A DNA stretch of 64,000 nt from Caulobacter sp. BP25 (GCF_002737755.1 NZ_PEGH01000004.1:186001-250000); one strand, 5' to 3'; shown: positions 1 through 8,682, counted from the stretch's first letter. Notes: generated by a model from the letters alone, not told the origin. Made by a program: numbers and translations.

Positions 1-2
1 TG

Positions 3-629
3 CCCGGCGAAAAGCCCTGGCGCGCGGTCTGGGACCAGCTGGCCAAGATGGTCAAGGACAAGGTCGACAACACCAACAATCGCTTCGGCGTCGGCTCGGA
101 GATCAACCGACGCCTGACCGGCGGGCCCTTCCCGTTCTGGGGGTGCCCGCCCAAGGACGCCCTGACGACGCTGCAGCCCAAGCGCGTCCGTGAGCACGGT
201 CCCGACGACCTTCCCGAGTTCCGCCAGGCCGATAAGGCCGCGAAAGGCGCGCATTCGATCTGGAAGCTCTATTACAACGGCTCGGTCGGCGGTCAGGCGA
301 TCGTCGGCATCCCGGCGGTGCGCCGCCTGAAGGACGCGCGCGGCGAGGCCGTCCGCATCTGGCCGTTCGAGACGGGCTTCAAGACCCTGACCGAGGCCGA
401 TCTCGAGGGCGTCGCCGTCGTCGCGGCCGAGGTCTATCCGTCGCTGCTGAAGGTCGTCCCAGCGCCTGGCGAGGTCAAGGACCTGGCGCAGGTGCGCGAG
501 CTGGCCGAACACTTCGCCAAGCTGGACGAAGCCGGCAAGCTGGCCGCCGCCTTCGCCGCGCCCAAGGGCCTGGACGAGGACGCCCTGGAGGTCGCCGAGA
601 CCGAGGAAGGCTGGATCCTGGGGGCCTAG
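3..629 (+). CDS. DUF429-like protein, 5' end cut by the window edge
   Basis: The frame is open from base 3, and the first in-window ATG (48) is internal because the preceding codons still read like the family (PGEKPWRAVWDQLAK). About 208 C-terminal residues are visible. The conserved stretch NNRF...EINRRLTGG.FPFWGCP matches proteins of the DUF429 (putative RNase H-fold nuclease) type, often mislabelled 'CbiG' in alphaproteobacteria. The catalytic N-terminal part expected to carry VDWSA-type acidic residues lies outside the window. The gene ends against an intergenic palindrome shared with the convergent MATE gene. Family recognition is from memory of the motif; function is unproven. Confidence 0.6.
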   Translation, partial: PGEKPWRAVWDQLAKMVKDKVDNTNNRFGVGSEINRRLTGGPFPFWGCPPKDALTTLQPKRVREHGPDDLPEFRQADKAAKGAHSIWKLYYNGSVGGQAIVGIPAVRRLKDARGEAVRIWPFETGFKTLTEADLEGVAVVAAEVYPSLLKVVPAPGEVKDLAQVRELAEHFAKLDEAGKLAAAFAAPKGLDEDALEVAETEEGWILGA

Positions 630-633
630 TGAA

Positions 634-736
634 CTGTCATCCCGGCCAAGCGCGCAGCGCGCCGAGCCGGGACCGACGGAAACTCAAGAGTCTGCCGAGG
701 TCCCGGCTCTCCGCTTCGCTACGGCCGGGATGACAG
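634..736. repeat. Long intergenic inverted repeat with a GANTC site in its loop
   Basis: The left arm (634-673) begins CTGTCATCCCGGCC and the right arm (697-736) ends GGCCGGGATGACAG; the arms pair over most of their roughly 38 bases, including GAGCCGGGACC against GGTCCCGGCTC. The loop holds GAGTC at 688-692, a CcrM methylation motif. The element separates two convergent genes, so it may act as a bidirectional terminator. The right arm runs into the MATE reading frame and supplies its last codons. Caulobacter is known to carry long inverted intergenic repeats associated with CcrM sites (CIR elements); membership in that family is my inference. Confidence 0.7.
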
Positions 737-2113
737 ACGCTTGTCCCGCAAGTCCAGAATCCTGAACCGCGCCAGCAGGAAGCCCGCCGACAGGAAACTG
801 GTGGCGATCACCGACAGCACCACGCCGTTGAGGCCCATGCCGCGCGGGATCGCCAGCCACCAGGCCAGAGGCCCCATGACCAGCGCATAGCTGATCAGGT
901 GGGTGATGGTCGGGACCCAGACCTCGCCCCGCGCCCGCAGCGCCTGGGCCGCGACCACCTGAACGGCGTCCGGCGCCAGGAAGAAGCAGGTCAGGACCAG
1001 GGCTGGCAGGATCAGCTGCAGCGCGGCCGGATCGGTCGTATAGGCCAGGGCCACCCAGTGCTTCGTCGGATAGAGGATCAGGGCCGCGACCACGCCGATG
1101 ACCGCGATCACCGCGAAGGCGATCCAGCCGGCGCGGGTCATGCCCGCCGGGTCGCGCGCGCCATAGGCCCGCCCGACCTGCACCGCCGTCGCCGAAGCCA
1201 CGCCCAGAGGGATCATGAAGATGATCGCCGCCACGTTCAGCACCACCGCCCAGGCCGCGACCGCCAAGGCGCCGATCCAGCCCGCGACGAGGTTCATGCC
1301 GGCGAAGGCCGACACCTCGAAGAAGTTCGACGCGCCGGCGCCATAGCCGATCCGGCGCTGCTCGATCTCGGCCGGCCGATCTCGGGCGGGCTTGTCGAAG
1401 ACGCCCAGTTCGCGGGCCTCTTTCATGCGCAGCACATAGATCGCCAGGGCGACGACCAGCGCCACACGCGCGGCGAAGGTCGACCAAGCCCCGCCCGTAG
1501 CGCCCAGCGCCGGCAGGCCGAAGGTTCCAGGAACCAGGAGCAGGTTGGCCGCCAGGTTCACCAGATTGGCCAGCCACATCATCACCGCGCCCGGCGTCGG
1601 CCGCGCCAGCCCCTCCAGCCAGAAGGTCAGGACGACCGAAACCGAATAGATCGGCAGGGATAGCGCGAACACAATGAGCGGCGAGGTCGCGCCTTCGGCC
1701 AGGCCATCCTTCAAGCCCAGACTGTGCAGGAACAACGGTCCCAGTAGCGCCTGCAGCGCCATGCCGCCCAGCCCCAGCCAGAGACTATAGGTCAGCCCCC
1801 GGCGCAGCACCGCGCCGGTTTCGTGCCGCTTGCCAGCGCCGATCGCGCGCGCGGTCATCACCTGCACCCCGACCAGCAAGCCAACGTTCATGGTCACGAA
1901 GATCGAGGACGGCGCCCAGGCCATGGCGTGGAAGCCCAGTTGCTGGGCCGAGTAGTGGCCGACCACGATCGCGTCGGTCAGGCCCATGACCATGATACCC
2001 AGACGCGACAGCACGACCGGCCCCGCCAGACGGAGCAGCTCGATCAGGTCAGTGAGGATGGGGCCGCGCGGCCGCTCCGGAAGAAGCGCCGTTCCGGCCG
2101 CGTCGCGCGGCAT
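719..2113 (-). CDS. MATE-family multidrug efflux transporter
   Basis: A 464-residue protein made almost entirely of hydrophobic helices (about 12), with the MATE N-terminal pattern LAGPVVLSRLGIMVMGLTDAIVVGHYS and a second symmetric half beginning near residue 245. Such pumps export cationic drugs and other xenobiotics in exchange for Na+ or H+ across the inner membrane. Length is normal for the NorM/DinF group. The ATG at 2113 has no strong Shine-Dalgarno, so the start is tentative. The last residues (DKRLSSRP) come from the repeat arm at the 3' end. Substrate cannot be deduced from sequence. Confidence 0.88.
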   Translation of the reverse strand: MPRDAAGTALLPERPRGPILTDLIELLRLAGPVVLSRLGIMVMGLTDAIVVGHYSAQQLGFHAMAWAPSSIFVTMNVGLLVGVQVMTARAIGAGKRHETGAVLRRGLTYSLWLGLGGMALQALLGPLFLHSLGLKDGLAEGATSPLIVFALSLPIYSVSVVLTFWLEGLARPTPGAVMMWLANLVNLAANLLLVPGTFGLPALGATGGAWSTFAARVALVVALAIYVLRMKEARELGVFDKPARDRPAEIEQRRIGYGAGASNFFEVSAFAGMNLVAGWIGALAVAAWAVVLNVAAIIFMIPLGVASATAVQVGRAYGARDPAGMTRAGWIAFAVIAVIGVVAALILYPTKHWVALAYTTDPAALQLILPALVLTCFFLAPDAVQVVAAQALRARGEVWVPTITHLISYALVMGPLAWWLAIPRGMGLNGVVLSVIATSFLSAGFLLARFRILDLRDKRLSSRP

Positions 2114-2220
2114 GGAGAGTCACCGATTTCAAAGAAGGCGCGCAAAGTGGCCCATGCCCCGTCGCCCAGCAACCCGTATTTGGCGGCGACTTAAGAACAC
2201 GCGGATTGGGATTGGCCGCT

Positions 2221-2703
2221 CTAGTGGGGCCAGACCTCGGCCAACACCTTGGCGCGGCCGTCCTTGAGGCTGACCTCCATCGACGGTTCTTTGGGCTTGC
2301 CGGCCGCGAACAGCTCGTAGATCACCATGCCGTCCGACTGGGTGCTCTCGATCACCCGCACCGGCGTTATCGCCTTGCCGGACGCCGCCGCCGCGTCGCG
2401 CACGGGCTTGGGGGCGTCACGCCAGGCGATGTCGCGTTGGGTCTCGACAATCCGCCAGCGGCTGTTCTCCTCCAGCAGGTCAAACTCAATCTCCGAGCCG
2501 TCCGGCATGACGCCCTCGACGTCGTAGTAGCGGCGCCCTTCCCGCTCTTTCAGCTCGGCTTCCTGAATGACCATGGCCGGCGCGACGGCCTTGATGGCCG
2601 CGACCACGGCGACTGGAAGATCCTTGGCGGCGACGGGCGTGACCTTGGTTTCGGCGAAGGCCGCTAGAGCCAGGGCCAGGGCGCAGAGGACATGTGAGCT
2701 CAT
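2221..2703 (-). CDS. Secreted PepSY-like small protein
   Basis: The reading frame extends further upstream, but translation most likely starts at the ATG at 2703, which gives a 160-residue protein opening with a short hydrophobic signal peptide (MSSHVLCALALALAAFA). The rest holds two weakly repeated units with the pattern 'AVKAIAPxxxIxEAELKExEGRRYYDVEGxMPDGSEIEFDLLE', typical of PepSY-like or YpeB-type periplasmic domains. No catalytic residues are evident. It is transcribed divergently from the VOC gene. Periplasmic location is inferred. Confidence 0.65.
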   Translation of the reverse strand: MSSHVLCALALALAAFAETKVTPVAAKDLPVAVVAAIKAVAPAMVIQEAELKEREGRRYYDVEGVMPDGSEIEFDLLEENSRWRIVETQRDIAWRDAPKPVRDAAAASGKAITPVRVIESTQSDGMVIYELFAAGKPKEPSMEVSLKDGRAKVLAEVWPH

Positions 2704-2834
2704 GACGATCTCCGAGAAAGCGGACGCCCGAACCCTAACGGCGCCAGCCGCCCGAAGGAAACAAAGTCTGCGGACGCCCCCCCTGACAGGCCGCCGACGC
2801 GTGATATGCAATGGGCCAGTCCAAGGAACCGCAA

Positions 2835-3221
2835 ATGGCCCGCCGCGTCGCCCTCGTCTCCCTGCTTGTCGCCGACTATGACGAGGCGATCGCCTTCTAT
2901 GTCGGCAAGCTGGGTTTCGACCTGGTCGAGGACACCGACATGGGCGGCGGCAAACGCTGGGTCGTCGTGTCGCCTGGAACCGACGGAACGAACTTCCTAC
3001 TCGCCCGGGCCAGCGGCGATCAGGCCGAGGCGATCGGCCGCCAAGGCGGCGGCCGGGTGTGGCTGTTCCTGCATACGGACGACTTCGCTGGCGACCATGC
3101 GCGGATGAGCGCCGCCAGTGTGAAGTTCTTGGAAGAACCTCGCCACGAAGCCTACGGTGCGGTGGCGGTGTTCGAGGATCTCTACGGAAACCGTTGGGAC
3201 CTTCTCCAGCCCGGGGCTTAA
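2835..3221 (+). CDS. VOC (glyoxalase/bleomycin-resistance) superfamily protein
   Basis: A protein of about 128 residues with a single VOC beta-alpha-beta-beta-beta unit pair: VSLLVADYDEAIAFYVGKLGF at the start and VFEDLYGNRWDLLQ at the end. The ATG at 2835 is preferred over the one at 2811 because AAGGA lies eight bases upstream and the fold begins straight after it. VOC enzymes bind a metal and act on glyoxal adducts, dioxygenase substrates or antibiotics; the specific substrate is unknown. It sits 8 bp before the ThuA gene and is probably cotranscribed. Confidence 0.8.
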   Translation: MARRVALVSLLVADYDEAIAFYVGKLGFDLVEDTDMGGGKRWVVVSPGTDGTNFLLARASGDQAEAIGRQGGGRVWLFLHTDDFAGDHARMSAASVKFLEEPRHEAYGAVAVFEDLYGNRWDLLQPGA

Positions 3222-3229
3222 AGACCGCC

Positions 3230-4273
3230 ATGACGCGCCTGCTCATTCTCGTCGCGACATTCCTCGCACTCGCGGTCCCCACCACGGCCGCGCCCAAGAC
3301 AGATCAGGTCCGCGTTCTCTATCTCGACCAGTCGGTGGGCTGGGTGCATGCGCCCGTCGCGCCTCCAAAAGCCAGCAACGGCCCGACCTTGTCGGAGATC
3401 GCCATGGCCGAGATCGGCGCGCGCTCGGGCGCCTTCAGCGTCCGCTCGACCCGCGACGCCCGCACGATCACGCCGGAAACGCTGAAGGAGATCGACGTCC
3501 TGGTCTTCTACACCACCGGCGCCCTGCCGATCGCGCCCGCGACCTGGGCCGCCATCCAGGACTGGATCAAGAGCGGCCGGGGCGGTTTCGTCGGTCTGCA
3601 CAGCGCCACCGACACTGGCTGGCCCTATGACGGCCCCGGCGAGACCTATACCGCCTTCATCAATGGCAAGTTCGCGGGTCATCCCTGGACGCAAGGCACG
3701 CCGATCAGCGTGCAGGCGCTGGGCAGCCCCGGCGAGCCGATGAACCAGGCCTGGCCGCGCCGCTTCGCCTATGCCGAAGAGATCTACCAGTACGAGGACT
3801 ATGATCCGACCCGCGTCCGCGTGCTGCAGGCGCTGGATTTCGGCGACATGGCGCTGAAACGGCCCTGGTTCGTGCCCGTCACCTGGACCCGCCAGATCGG
3901 CAAGGGCCGGCTGTTCTACACTAACCTGGGTCACACCCCGAGCACCTGGGATGATCCGCGCTATCGTCGGCAGATCGTCGACGCCGTGCGCTGGAGCGCG
4001 GGCCGCTTGCCGGGCGCGGCGAAGCCCAATCCCCAGGAACAGGCGGCCTGGGCCCTGCGCTCTCTGCTCGCCTACAGCGGACGCCCGACGGCGGAGGTGG
4101 AGCAACGGACCGCCCGCCTCGTCAAGGCCGACCCCACGTGGCTCCTGGACGCGGCGGCGCGCACGGCGGCGCTGCGCCCGCTCTGGCCGACCAAGCCCGA
4201 AAGCGACCGCGCGCCGTTCGAGGCGGCCTATTCGGCGCTGCTGGCCGACGTGCTGGCCAAGTCCGCGCCCTGA
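3230..4273 (+). CDS. Secreted ThuA-domain protein
   Basis: A 347-residue protein beginning with a signal peptide (LLILVATFLALAVPTTAA). The ThuA fold, a class I glutamine-amidotransferase-like domain, covers residues 25-260, with VRVLYLDQSVGWVH at the start, the GGFVGLHSATDT loop and a C-terminal GKGRLFYTNLGHTPSTW stretch. ThuA-like domains occur in trehalose and other sugar utilisation clusters. Here there is no sugar operon, and the domain is followed by an alpha-helical tail of about 75 residues of unknown role. The 3' end overlaps the convergent DUF2239 gene by 46 bp. Confidence 0.8.
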   Translation: MTRLLILVATFLALAVPTTAAPKTDQVRVLYLDQSVGWVHAPVAPPKASNGPTLSEIAMAEIGARSGAFSVRSTRDARTITPETLKEIDVLVFYTTGALPIAPATWAAIQDWIKSGRGGFVGLHSATDTGWPYDGPGETYTAFINGKFAGHPWTQGTPISVQALGSPGEPMNQAWPRRFAYAEEIYQYEDYDPTRVRVLQALDFGDMALKRPWFVPVTWTRQIGKGRLFYTNLGHTPSTWDDPRYRRQIVDAVRWSAGRLPGAAKPNPQEQAAWALRSLLAYSGRPTAEVEQRTARLVKADPTWLLDAAARTAALRPLWPTKPESDRAPFEAAYSALLADVLAKSAP

Positions 4274-4815
4274 TCGAACCCGAACGCCTCCGCCGCATAG
4301 GTTCGCATTTGCGCGGCGATATCGGTCGGCCAGGCTTCGATCCGCGCCTCGAACGCCGCATCGTGACCCGCGAACAGGGCGCGCATCGCCTCCTCGAAGC
4401 CCGGCAGGTCTCCGCCTATGGCTGAAGCGAACCGATACGCCGCCTCGCGAGCGGAGCGGATGCGATCTGGCCCCTCGGCGGCGCGGCTTGCCGCCTCGAC
4501 CAGCTTGCGTAGCGCCACCGACGCCCCGCCGGGCTGACTGGCCAGCCAATCCCAATGACGCGGGAGCAGGGTCACCTCGCGAGCGACGACGCCGAGCTTC
4601 GGACGCCCTCGCCCACGCGCAGACTGGGCTGGCGTCAGACGCGCGGCGATATCCTCGGGGCTTCCGCTCAGATCGAGGTCGATGACGCGACCATCTGGCC
4701 CGAAGACGAGCACGCCCGCCTGCGAGGCCAGCGCCCGGGTGGCGAGAGCCACCTCCAAGTGTGTTCCAACGGCAACGCGGTCGTGGCCGTGGAAGACGAC
4801 ATAGCGCTCTTCCAT
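4228..4815 (-). CDS. DUF2239 family protein
   Basis: A 195-residue protein carrying the DUF2239 signature GVVAREVTLLPRHWDWLASQ followed by GGASVALRKLVEAA. The ATG at 4815 overlaps the stop of the upstream GIY-YIG gene as TGATG, implying translational coupling. The family has no assigned biochemistry. Its N-terminal half resembles a small beta-rich domain and the C-terminal half is helical. The pair sits behind a promoter with two palindrome-like boxes (5172-5211). The 3' end overlaps the ThuA gene on the other strand. Confidence 0.82.
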   Translation of the reverse strand: MEERYVVFHGHDRVAVGTHLEVALATRALASQAGVLVFGPDGRVIDLDLSGSPEDIAARLTPAQSARGRGRPKLGVVAREVTLLPRHWDWLASQPGGASVALRKLVEAASRAAEGPDRIRSAREAAYRFASAIGGDLPGFEEAMRALFAGHDAAFEARIEAWPTDIAAQMRTYAAEAFGFDQGADLASTSASSAE

Positions 4816-5150
4816 CAATTCAGCCCCCGCGCGTTCAGCGTGCCGACCCAGTGATCACGGCGGTCCTTCAGACGGCTCGCGCGGCCAAAGGCGTCCAGCC
4901 CCTCGGCGTCGATGGTTTCGACCGGCTCGAAGACGAAGGCGTCAGCGCCATAGGCATTCCAGGCCGCCTGCAAGCTCGGCTCGCGATGCGAGCCCAGTCG
5001 CAGAGTGAACCATACACCGCTTTGTCGCGTGGAGAGGTCCGGGGTCGAGCCGACCCACACCTCGCCGCTCGCCTGACAGCGGACGGCGTAGACTCCCGCC
5101 TCCACTTTTCGTTCCTTGTATGCGCGCAACAGCGCCTTGCGTCCGGACAT
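4815..5150 (-). CDS. GIY-YIG nuclease family protein
   Basis: A 111-residue protein consisting of one GIY-YIG domain. GVYAVR around residue 18 stands for the GIY strand and VWVGSTPDL for the YIG strand, followed by the helix and the WNAYGADAF region. An Arg in the first helix and the C-terminal Glu needed in active nucleases cannot be confirmed by eye. A canonical GGAGG precedes the ATG by five bases. It is the first gene of a two-gene operon with DUF2239. Small proteins of this type are widespread and poorly characterised. Confidence 0.8.
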   Translation of the reverse strand: MSGRKALLRAYKERKVEAGVYAVRCQASGEVWVGSTPDLSTRQSGVWFTLRLGSHREPSLQAAWNAYGADAFVFEPVETIDAEGLDAFGRASRLKDRRDHWVGTLNARGLN

Positions 5151-5168
5151 GATCGCCTCCTGGACGCA

Positions 5169-5211
5169 TTTTTACCCGGACGATAATCCGAGTCAATATT
5201 ATCCGGGATAA
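5169..5211 (-). promoter_or_regulatory. Candidate promoter and operator pair of the GIY-YIG/DUF2239 operon
   Basis: On the minus strand a TTGACT (-35, 5191-5196) and TAAAAA (-10, 5169-5174) are 16 bp apart. A perfect odd palindrome TTATCCCGGATAA (5199-5211) lies just upstream of the -35, and a related imperfect copy TTATCGTCCGGGTAA (5172-5186) lies between the boxes and touches the -10. A GANTC site (5190-5194) overlaps the -35 box. This arrangement fits a dimeric repressor; the regulator is not identified in the window. Confidence 0.6.
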
Positions 5212-5212
5212 A

Positions 5213-5599
5213 TTACGCCGAGATGGGGCGATAGGCGATGTAGCCGCGCTCGACCATGCGGCGCATGGCCTCGTAAACCGAGGTCAGCTCCTCGTAGGTG
5301 GAGCGCAAATGCCGCAACCTGGCCACCTGAGCCTCGGACAGCGAGTGCCCGGCGTCGGCCATCGCCACCGCTTCCGTCACCCAGCGCGCCCGCGCGGTCG
5401 AGGCCGCGACGGCCAGATGCTGGAACTGGTCCCCCTCCACACGAGGGAGACTAACGGACAGAACCGCCTTGTTCGAAGCGAAGGCGGTGTAGTCGATCTG
5501 TTCGAGATAGCCGCGCATGCGGCGCTGAACCTGCGGGTCCGTGTCCGTAGGTTCGAAGTGGTCGCCTGCGCGACGCGTACCGGATGTCATGATCGACAT
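5213..5599 (-). CDS. Hypothetical helical protein
   Basis: A 128-residue soluble protein that I do not recognise. The start at 5599 is chosen because GGAGG lies five bases upstream; a TTG further upstream (5620) would add seven residues. The sequence is predicted largely helical, with a charged C-terminal segment (LRHLRSTYEELTSVYEAMRRMVERGY). No membrane segments, cysteines or enzyme motifs are visible. It stops immediately before the palindromic promoter of the next operon. Confidence 0.6.
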   Translation of the reverse strand: MSIMTSGTRRAGDHFEPTDTDPQVQRRMRGYLEQIDYTAFASNKAVLSVSLPRVEGDQFQHLAVAASTARARWVTEAVAMADAGHSLSEAQVARLRHLRSTYEELTSVYEAMRRMVERGYIAYRPISA

Positions 5600-5699
5600 G
5601 ACGACCTCCGACCCAGCCAAATTGGCTGCCTAGGAAAACAGCGTACGACAGACAGCTTAAGGACGTGTTGAGAGCCCGCTGATCTATCGTACACGGCCT

Positions 5700-8426
5700 C
5701 TAGAGCAGTTTTCGGAAGCCGATACGCACCGTGCGGCCCAGCGGATCCAAGTAATCGCGCTGGTAGGCCTGCGGCGTTTTGCCGTCCTGGTCTCGCACCG
5801 TCTGCTTGGCGTCCAGGATGTTGTCGAAGTTCAACGACACCTGCGCGCCCTTCAGGATCGGGAAGCGGTCCACGGCCTTCTTCCGCGCCGGGACGCTGAA
5901 GTTGGCGAAGAAGTTCACGCCCACCGTGGCGATGTCCGAGAAGTACAGCGTCTGTCCGCCGGTGGCGCCGCCGTCGACCCAGGTCGAGTCCTTCCAGGTC
6001 CCATTGAAGCGCATACCCAGGCCGTTCCTGAAGTAGCCGCCCTGCACCTGGACCTCGTGCCGCGCCTGGCCGGTTCGCGACGTGATGGCCGAACCATTCA
6101 ACTGGTCCAATGCGGGCAAACCATCGCGGATCGTGACCTCATCGGTGAGGCGCCACGTGTGATAGACGGACAGCTGGAACATGCCCTGACCGGGGCGCAT
6201 CATGCCCGCGGGCGGGCCAAACCCGCCGCCAGGACCGCCTGGGCCACCACCAGGACCACCGCCGGGAGGACCGCCCATCCGCATCCCACCGCCTCCCGGG
6301 CCGCCGAAGCCCCCAGGACCACCCGCCGCACCGCCGGTCGGCTGACCGATCGGCTTGAAGAGGTTGAAGCCCCACCGGACGTTCTCGCTCTCGGCGCTGG
6401 CGAAGTTCACCGGTCGCGCGTCGATCGCCACGAGCGTCCCCGTCGCGTCGCGCGTGAAGCGCTCCGGGAACGCGGCCTCCAGATCCGGCGTGATGGCCGG
6501 GAACGAGGCGATCATGTTCTTGGTCTCGGCGCGGGTATAGGTCGCGTTGAACGTCAGCTCGGTCTTGTCGAACGGCTTGAAGTTCACGGCCAGCCGCTGC
6601 ACCTGCCGATTGTCATTGCGCAGACTGGCGTTGCCGCCATCGGTTCGGGTGACCAAAACCGTCTGACCGGTCGTGAAGTCGAAAACCGAGACATTCGGGG
6701 TCACGACCACCGGATCGTTGATCTGGTTGGTGGTCGGCGCGCCCTGTTCGTCGGTGTAGCTGGCGATGAAGCTGATCTTCTTGATCGGCGACCAGTTCAG
6801 GCCGCCACCCAGCGTCGTCAGGCCTCCAAGATCAGACAGGTCGTCATAACCAAGATTGAAGTTCACCGAGAGGTCCCCGGCCTTGGCCAGAAAGTCCTGG
6901 CGGGTGCTGGTCAGCGGCAGATTGAAACTGCTTTGGAAGCTCTCGGTGGTGCGGGTGATGTCCCGCGTCGTCGTCACGCCTGATCGCACGGTCTTGGAGT
7001 CCAGCCCCTTGCTGTTGACCCCCACCTTCAGCGTCGTCTGCAAGGGGCCAGCGGGCAGTTGGAACAGGTTGCCATTCAGAACTAGGTCAGCGCTTGCCGA
7101 GGTCGAGACCGATTTTGCGGTATCGGCCGCCAGCGTCTTGTAGAGGTTGGTGGGGATCACGCCGAACGGATTGACGGTCGGATCGCCGGCCGCGACCGCC
7201 GCCTGGAAAGCCGAGGCGTCCAGACCCCGTCCCGTGGTCGTGTCCGTCGCGGTACGGTCGAAGTCGCCTGTGAAGGCCCAGCGCCAGTCCTTCACCCGGC
7301 CGTTGGCGGCCGCGCTGATCTGGGTGCGCAAGGTGTCGACGTCGCGGGCCAGGGACCCCGGCGCGTCGATATAGCGATAGCCCGTCACGGCCTGCGAGAA
7401 CGGCGAGAACGGACTGCCCGCCGGCAGGGTGAACGTCACCCCCGGCAGGCCCAGCAGCGCGTGGCTGCTTGTGTCTTCCAGATTGCCGCTGATGGTCAGC
7501 TGGGTCTGCTTATTGATGTCCCGGCTATAGGAGCCGCGCAGCGTGGCCTTGTCGGACTGCGAGATCAGCGACCGGTCGCGGGTAAGGTCGCCGGTGTTGT
7601 AGCTGTTGGCCAGGCGGGCGTAGTCCGAGAGGCTCGCCTTTCCGATCAGGGCCGAACTTGGAACGCCGGCATAGGTCACCGCGCTTCCCGTCAGCCCGGA
7701 CAGGTCGGCGATGCTGGCGCCGTTCACGCCCGCGATATTGCCCGTCAGATCATAGGGCTGACCGTTGGCCGCGCGGACAATGTTCCGGTCGGTCTCAAGC
7801 AGATAGGGCTCGTGGGAGAGCTGGACGTCCACGTTCCAGCGCTTGTCGCCGTCGATATGGACCCGGTTGCCGCCCGCGCTGGGAACAGTCCGGCCGCCAT
7901 CGGTGGCCACGGTGGCCGAGACTTGGGTCTGCAGCGCGTTGTAGTTCTTCTTGAGGATGATGTTCACGACCCGCTGATCGGCCTTGTAGCCGTAGCTGAG
8001 CGCGACCTCTTCGGGCAGGATCTGGAAGCGCTCGATGGCTTCCGGCGGTACGCCCTGAATCTCTTGCATGCCTGAGATGCGTCGCCCATTCACCAGCAGC
8101 ACGGGACCGCTGCTGGAGTCGCGACCGCGCGTGCTCGTGGTTTGCGCCGAGAGCAGGCTCAGCAACTCGCTGATGCTGGTCGCGCCGAAGCTTTGGATCT
8201 CCTCCTCGTTCAGCTCGAGGTCCGGCTTGATGTCGCCTTCGACCTTGCCCCGAGGATCGGCCTGGATGACCAGTCCTTCGACCTCGTTTGGAGCGTCGTC
8301 TTTGGCGGCGGATTGCTTCTGCTGCTCGATCACCGGCGACGCGGAAGACAACGGAGCTGTCGCGGCGGCGTTAGCGGGATCGAGCGCGGCGGCGGCCAGC
8401 CCGTAGAGAAGTACGGAAAGGGTCAT
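5700..8426 (-). CDS. TonB-dependent receptor with Gly/Pro-rich insert
   Basis: An outer-membrane receptor of about 908 residues. A signal peptide (MTLSVLLYGLAAAALDPANA) is followed by a plug domain with PVLLVNGRRISGMQEIQGVPPEAIERFQILP, then a long barrel domain rich in alternating aromatic strands and ending in IGFRKLL-type beta signal. Between barrel strands, near residues 695-750, lies a low-complexity segment of glycine, proline and methionine (plus-strand 6184-6349). The frame stays open to a TTG at 8504; the ATG at 8426 gives a cleaner signal sequence, but the start is not certain. No ligand-specific neighbour is present, so the substrate is unknown. Confidence 0.85.
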   Translation of the reverse strand: MTLSVLLYGLAAAALDPANAAATAPLSSASPVIEQQKQSAAKDDAPNEVEGLVIQADPRGKVEGDIKPDLELNEEEIQSFGATSISELLSLLSAQTTSTRGRDSSSGPVLLVNGRRISGMQEIQGVPPEAIERFQILPEEVALSYGYKADQRVVNIILKKNYNALQTQVSATVATDGGRTVPSAGGNRVHIDGDKRWNVDVQLSHEPYLLETDRNIVRAANGQPYDLTGNIAGVNGASIADLSGLTGSAVTYAGVPSSALIGKASLSDYARLANSYNTGDLTRDRSLISQSDKATLRGSYSRDINKQTQLTISGNLEDTSSHALLGLPGVTFTLPAGSPFSPFSQAVTGYRYIDAPGSLARDVDTLRTQISAAANGRVKDWRWAFTGDFDRTATDTTTGRGLDASAFQAAVAAGDPTVNPFGVIPTNLYKTLAADTAKSVSTSASADLVLNGNLFQLPAGPLQTTLKVGVNSKGLDSKTVRSGVTTTRDITRTTESFQSSFNLPLTSTRQDFLAKAGDLSVNFNLGYDDLSDLGGLTTLGGGLNWSPIKKISFIASYTDEQGAPTTNQINDPVVVTPNVSVFDFTTGQTVLVTRTDGGNASLRNDNRQVQRLAVNFKPFDKTELTFNATYTRAETKNMIASFPAITPDLEAAFPERFTRDATGTLVAIDARPVNFASAESENVRWGFNLFKPIGQPTGGAAGGPGGFGGPGGGGMRMGGPPGGGPGGGPGGPGGGFGPPAGMMRPGQGMFQLSVYHTWRLTDEVTIRDGLPALDQLNGSAITSRTGQARHEVQVQGGYFRNGLGMRFNGTWKDSTWVDGGATGGQTLYFSDIATVGVNFFANFSVPARKKAVDRFPILKGAQVSLNFDNILDAKQTVRDQDGKTPQAYQRDYLDPLGRTVRIGFRKLL

Positions 8427-8682
8427 TCGGCCCACGGAACATAGGGTGAAAGCAAGAAGAGACTTGGGTTGCCGCTGCTTACGGGCCAGCGTCCCGCGTC
8501 GCAACGCCGCCCAGCGTTATGAAGGGAGTATGTGTGATAAAGCGCGCACCAGTGTGTCCTTGGCGCGCCTCCCTTCGGGTGAAGCTTTGAAACCCGGTCA
8601 CATTCCCAGCGGACAACCCTCAGCCTCAGCAATGATGTTTCAGGATAGAAACAAATTACAGACTGAAAGGACCGCGCCTACC

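Noticed and set aside
684-1577. 297-codon minus-strand frame overlapping the MATE gene
   Set aside because: Arg/Gly/Pro-rich translation typical of an out-of-frame shadow in GC-rich DNA; the MATE frame is clearly conserved.
3218-4555. 445-codon minus-strand frame across the ThuA gene
   Set aside because: Shadow of the ThuA frame; low-complexity Arg/Gly composition and no family motif.
8505-8682. Possible cobalamin riboswitch in front of the TonB-dependent receptor
   Set aside because: The B12-box and conserved GCCACTG-type core are absent; only a short GTTTC-N6-GAAAC inverted repeat (8637-8652) is present.
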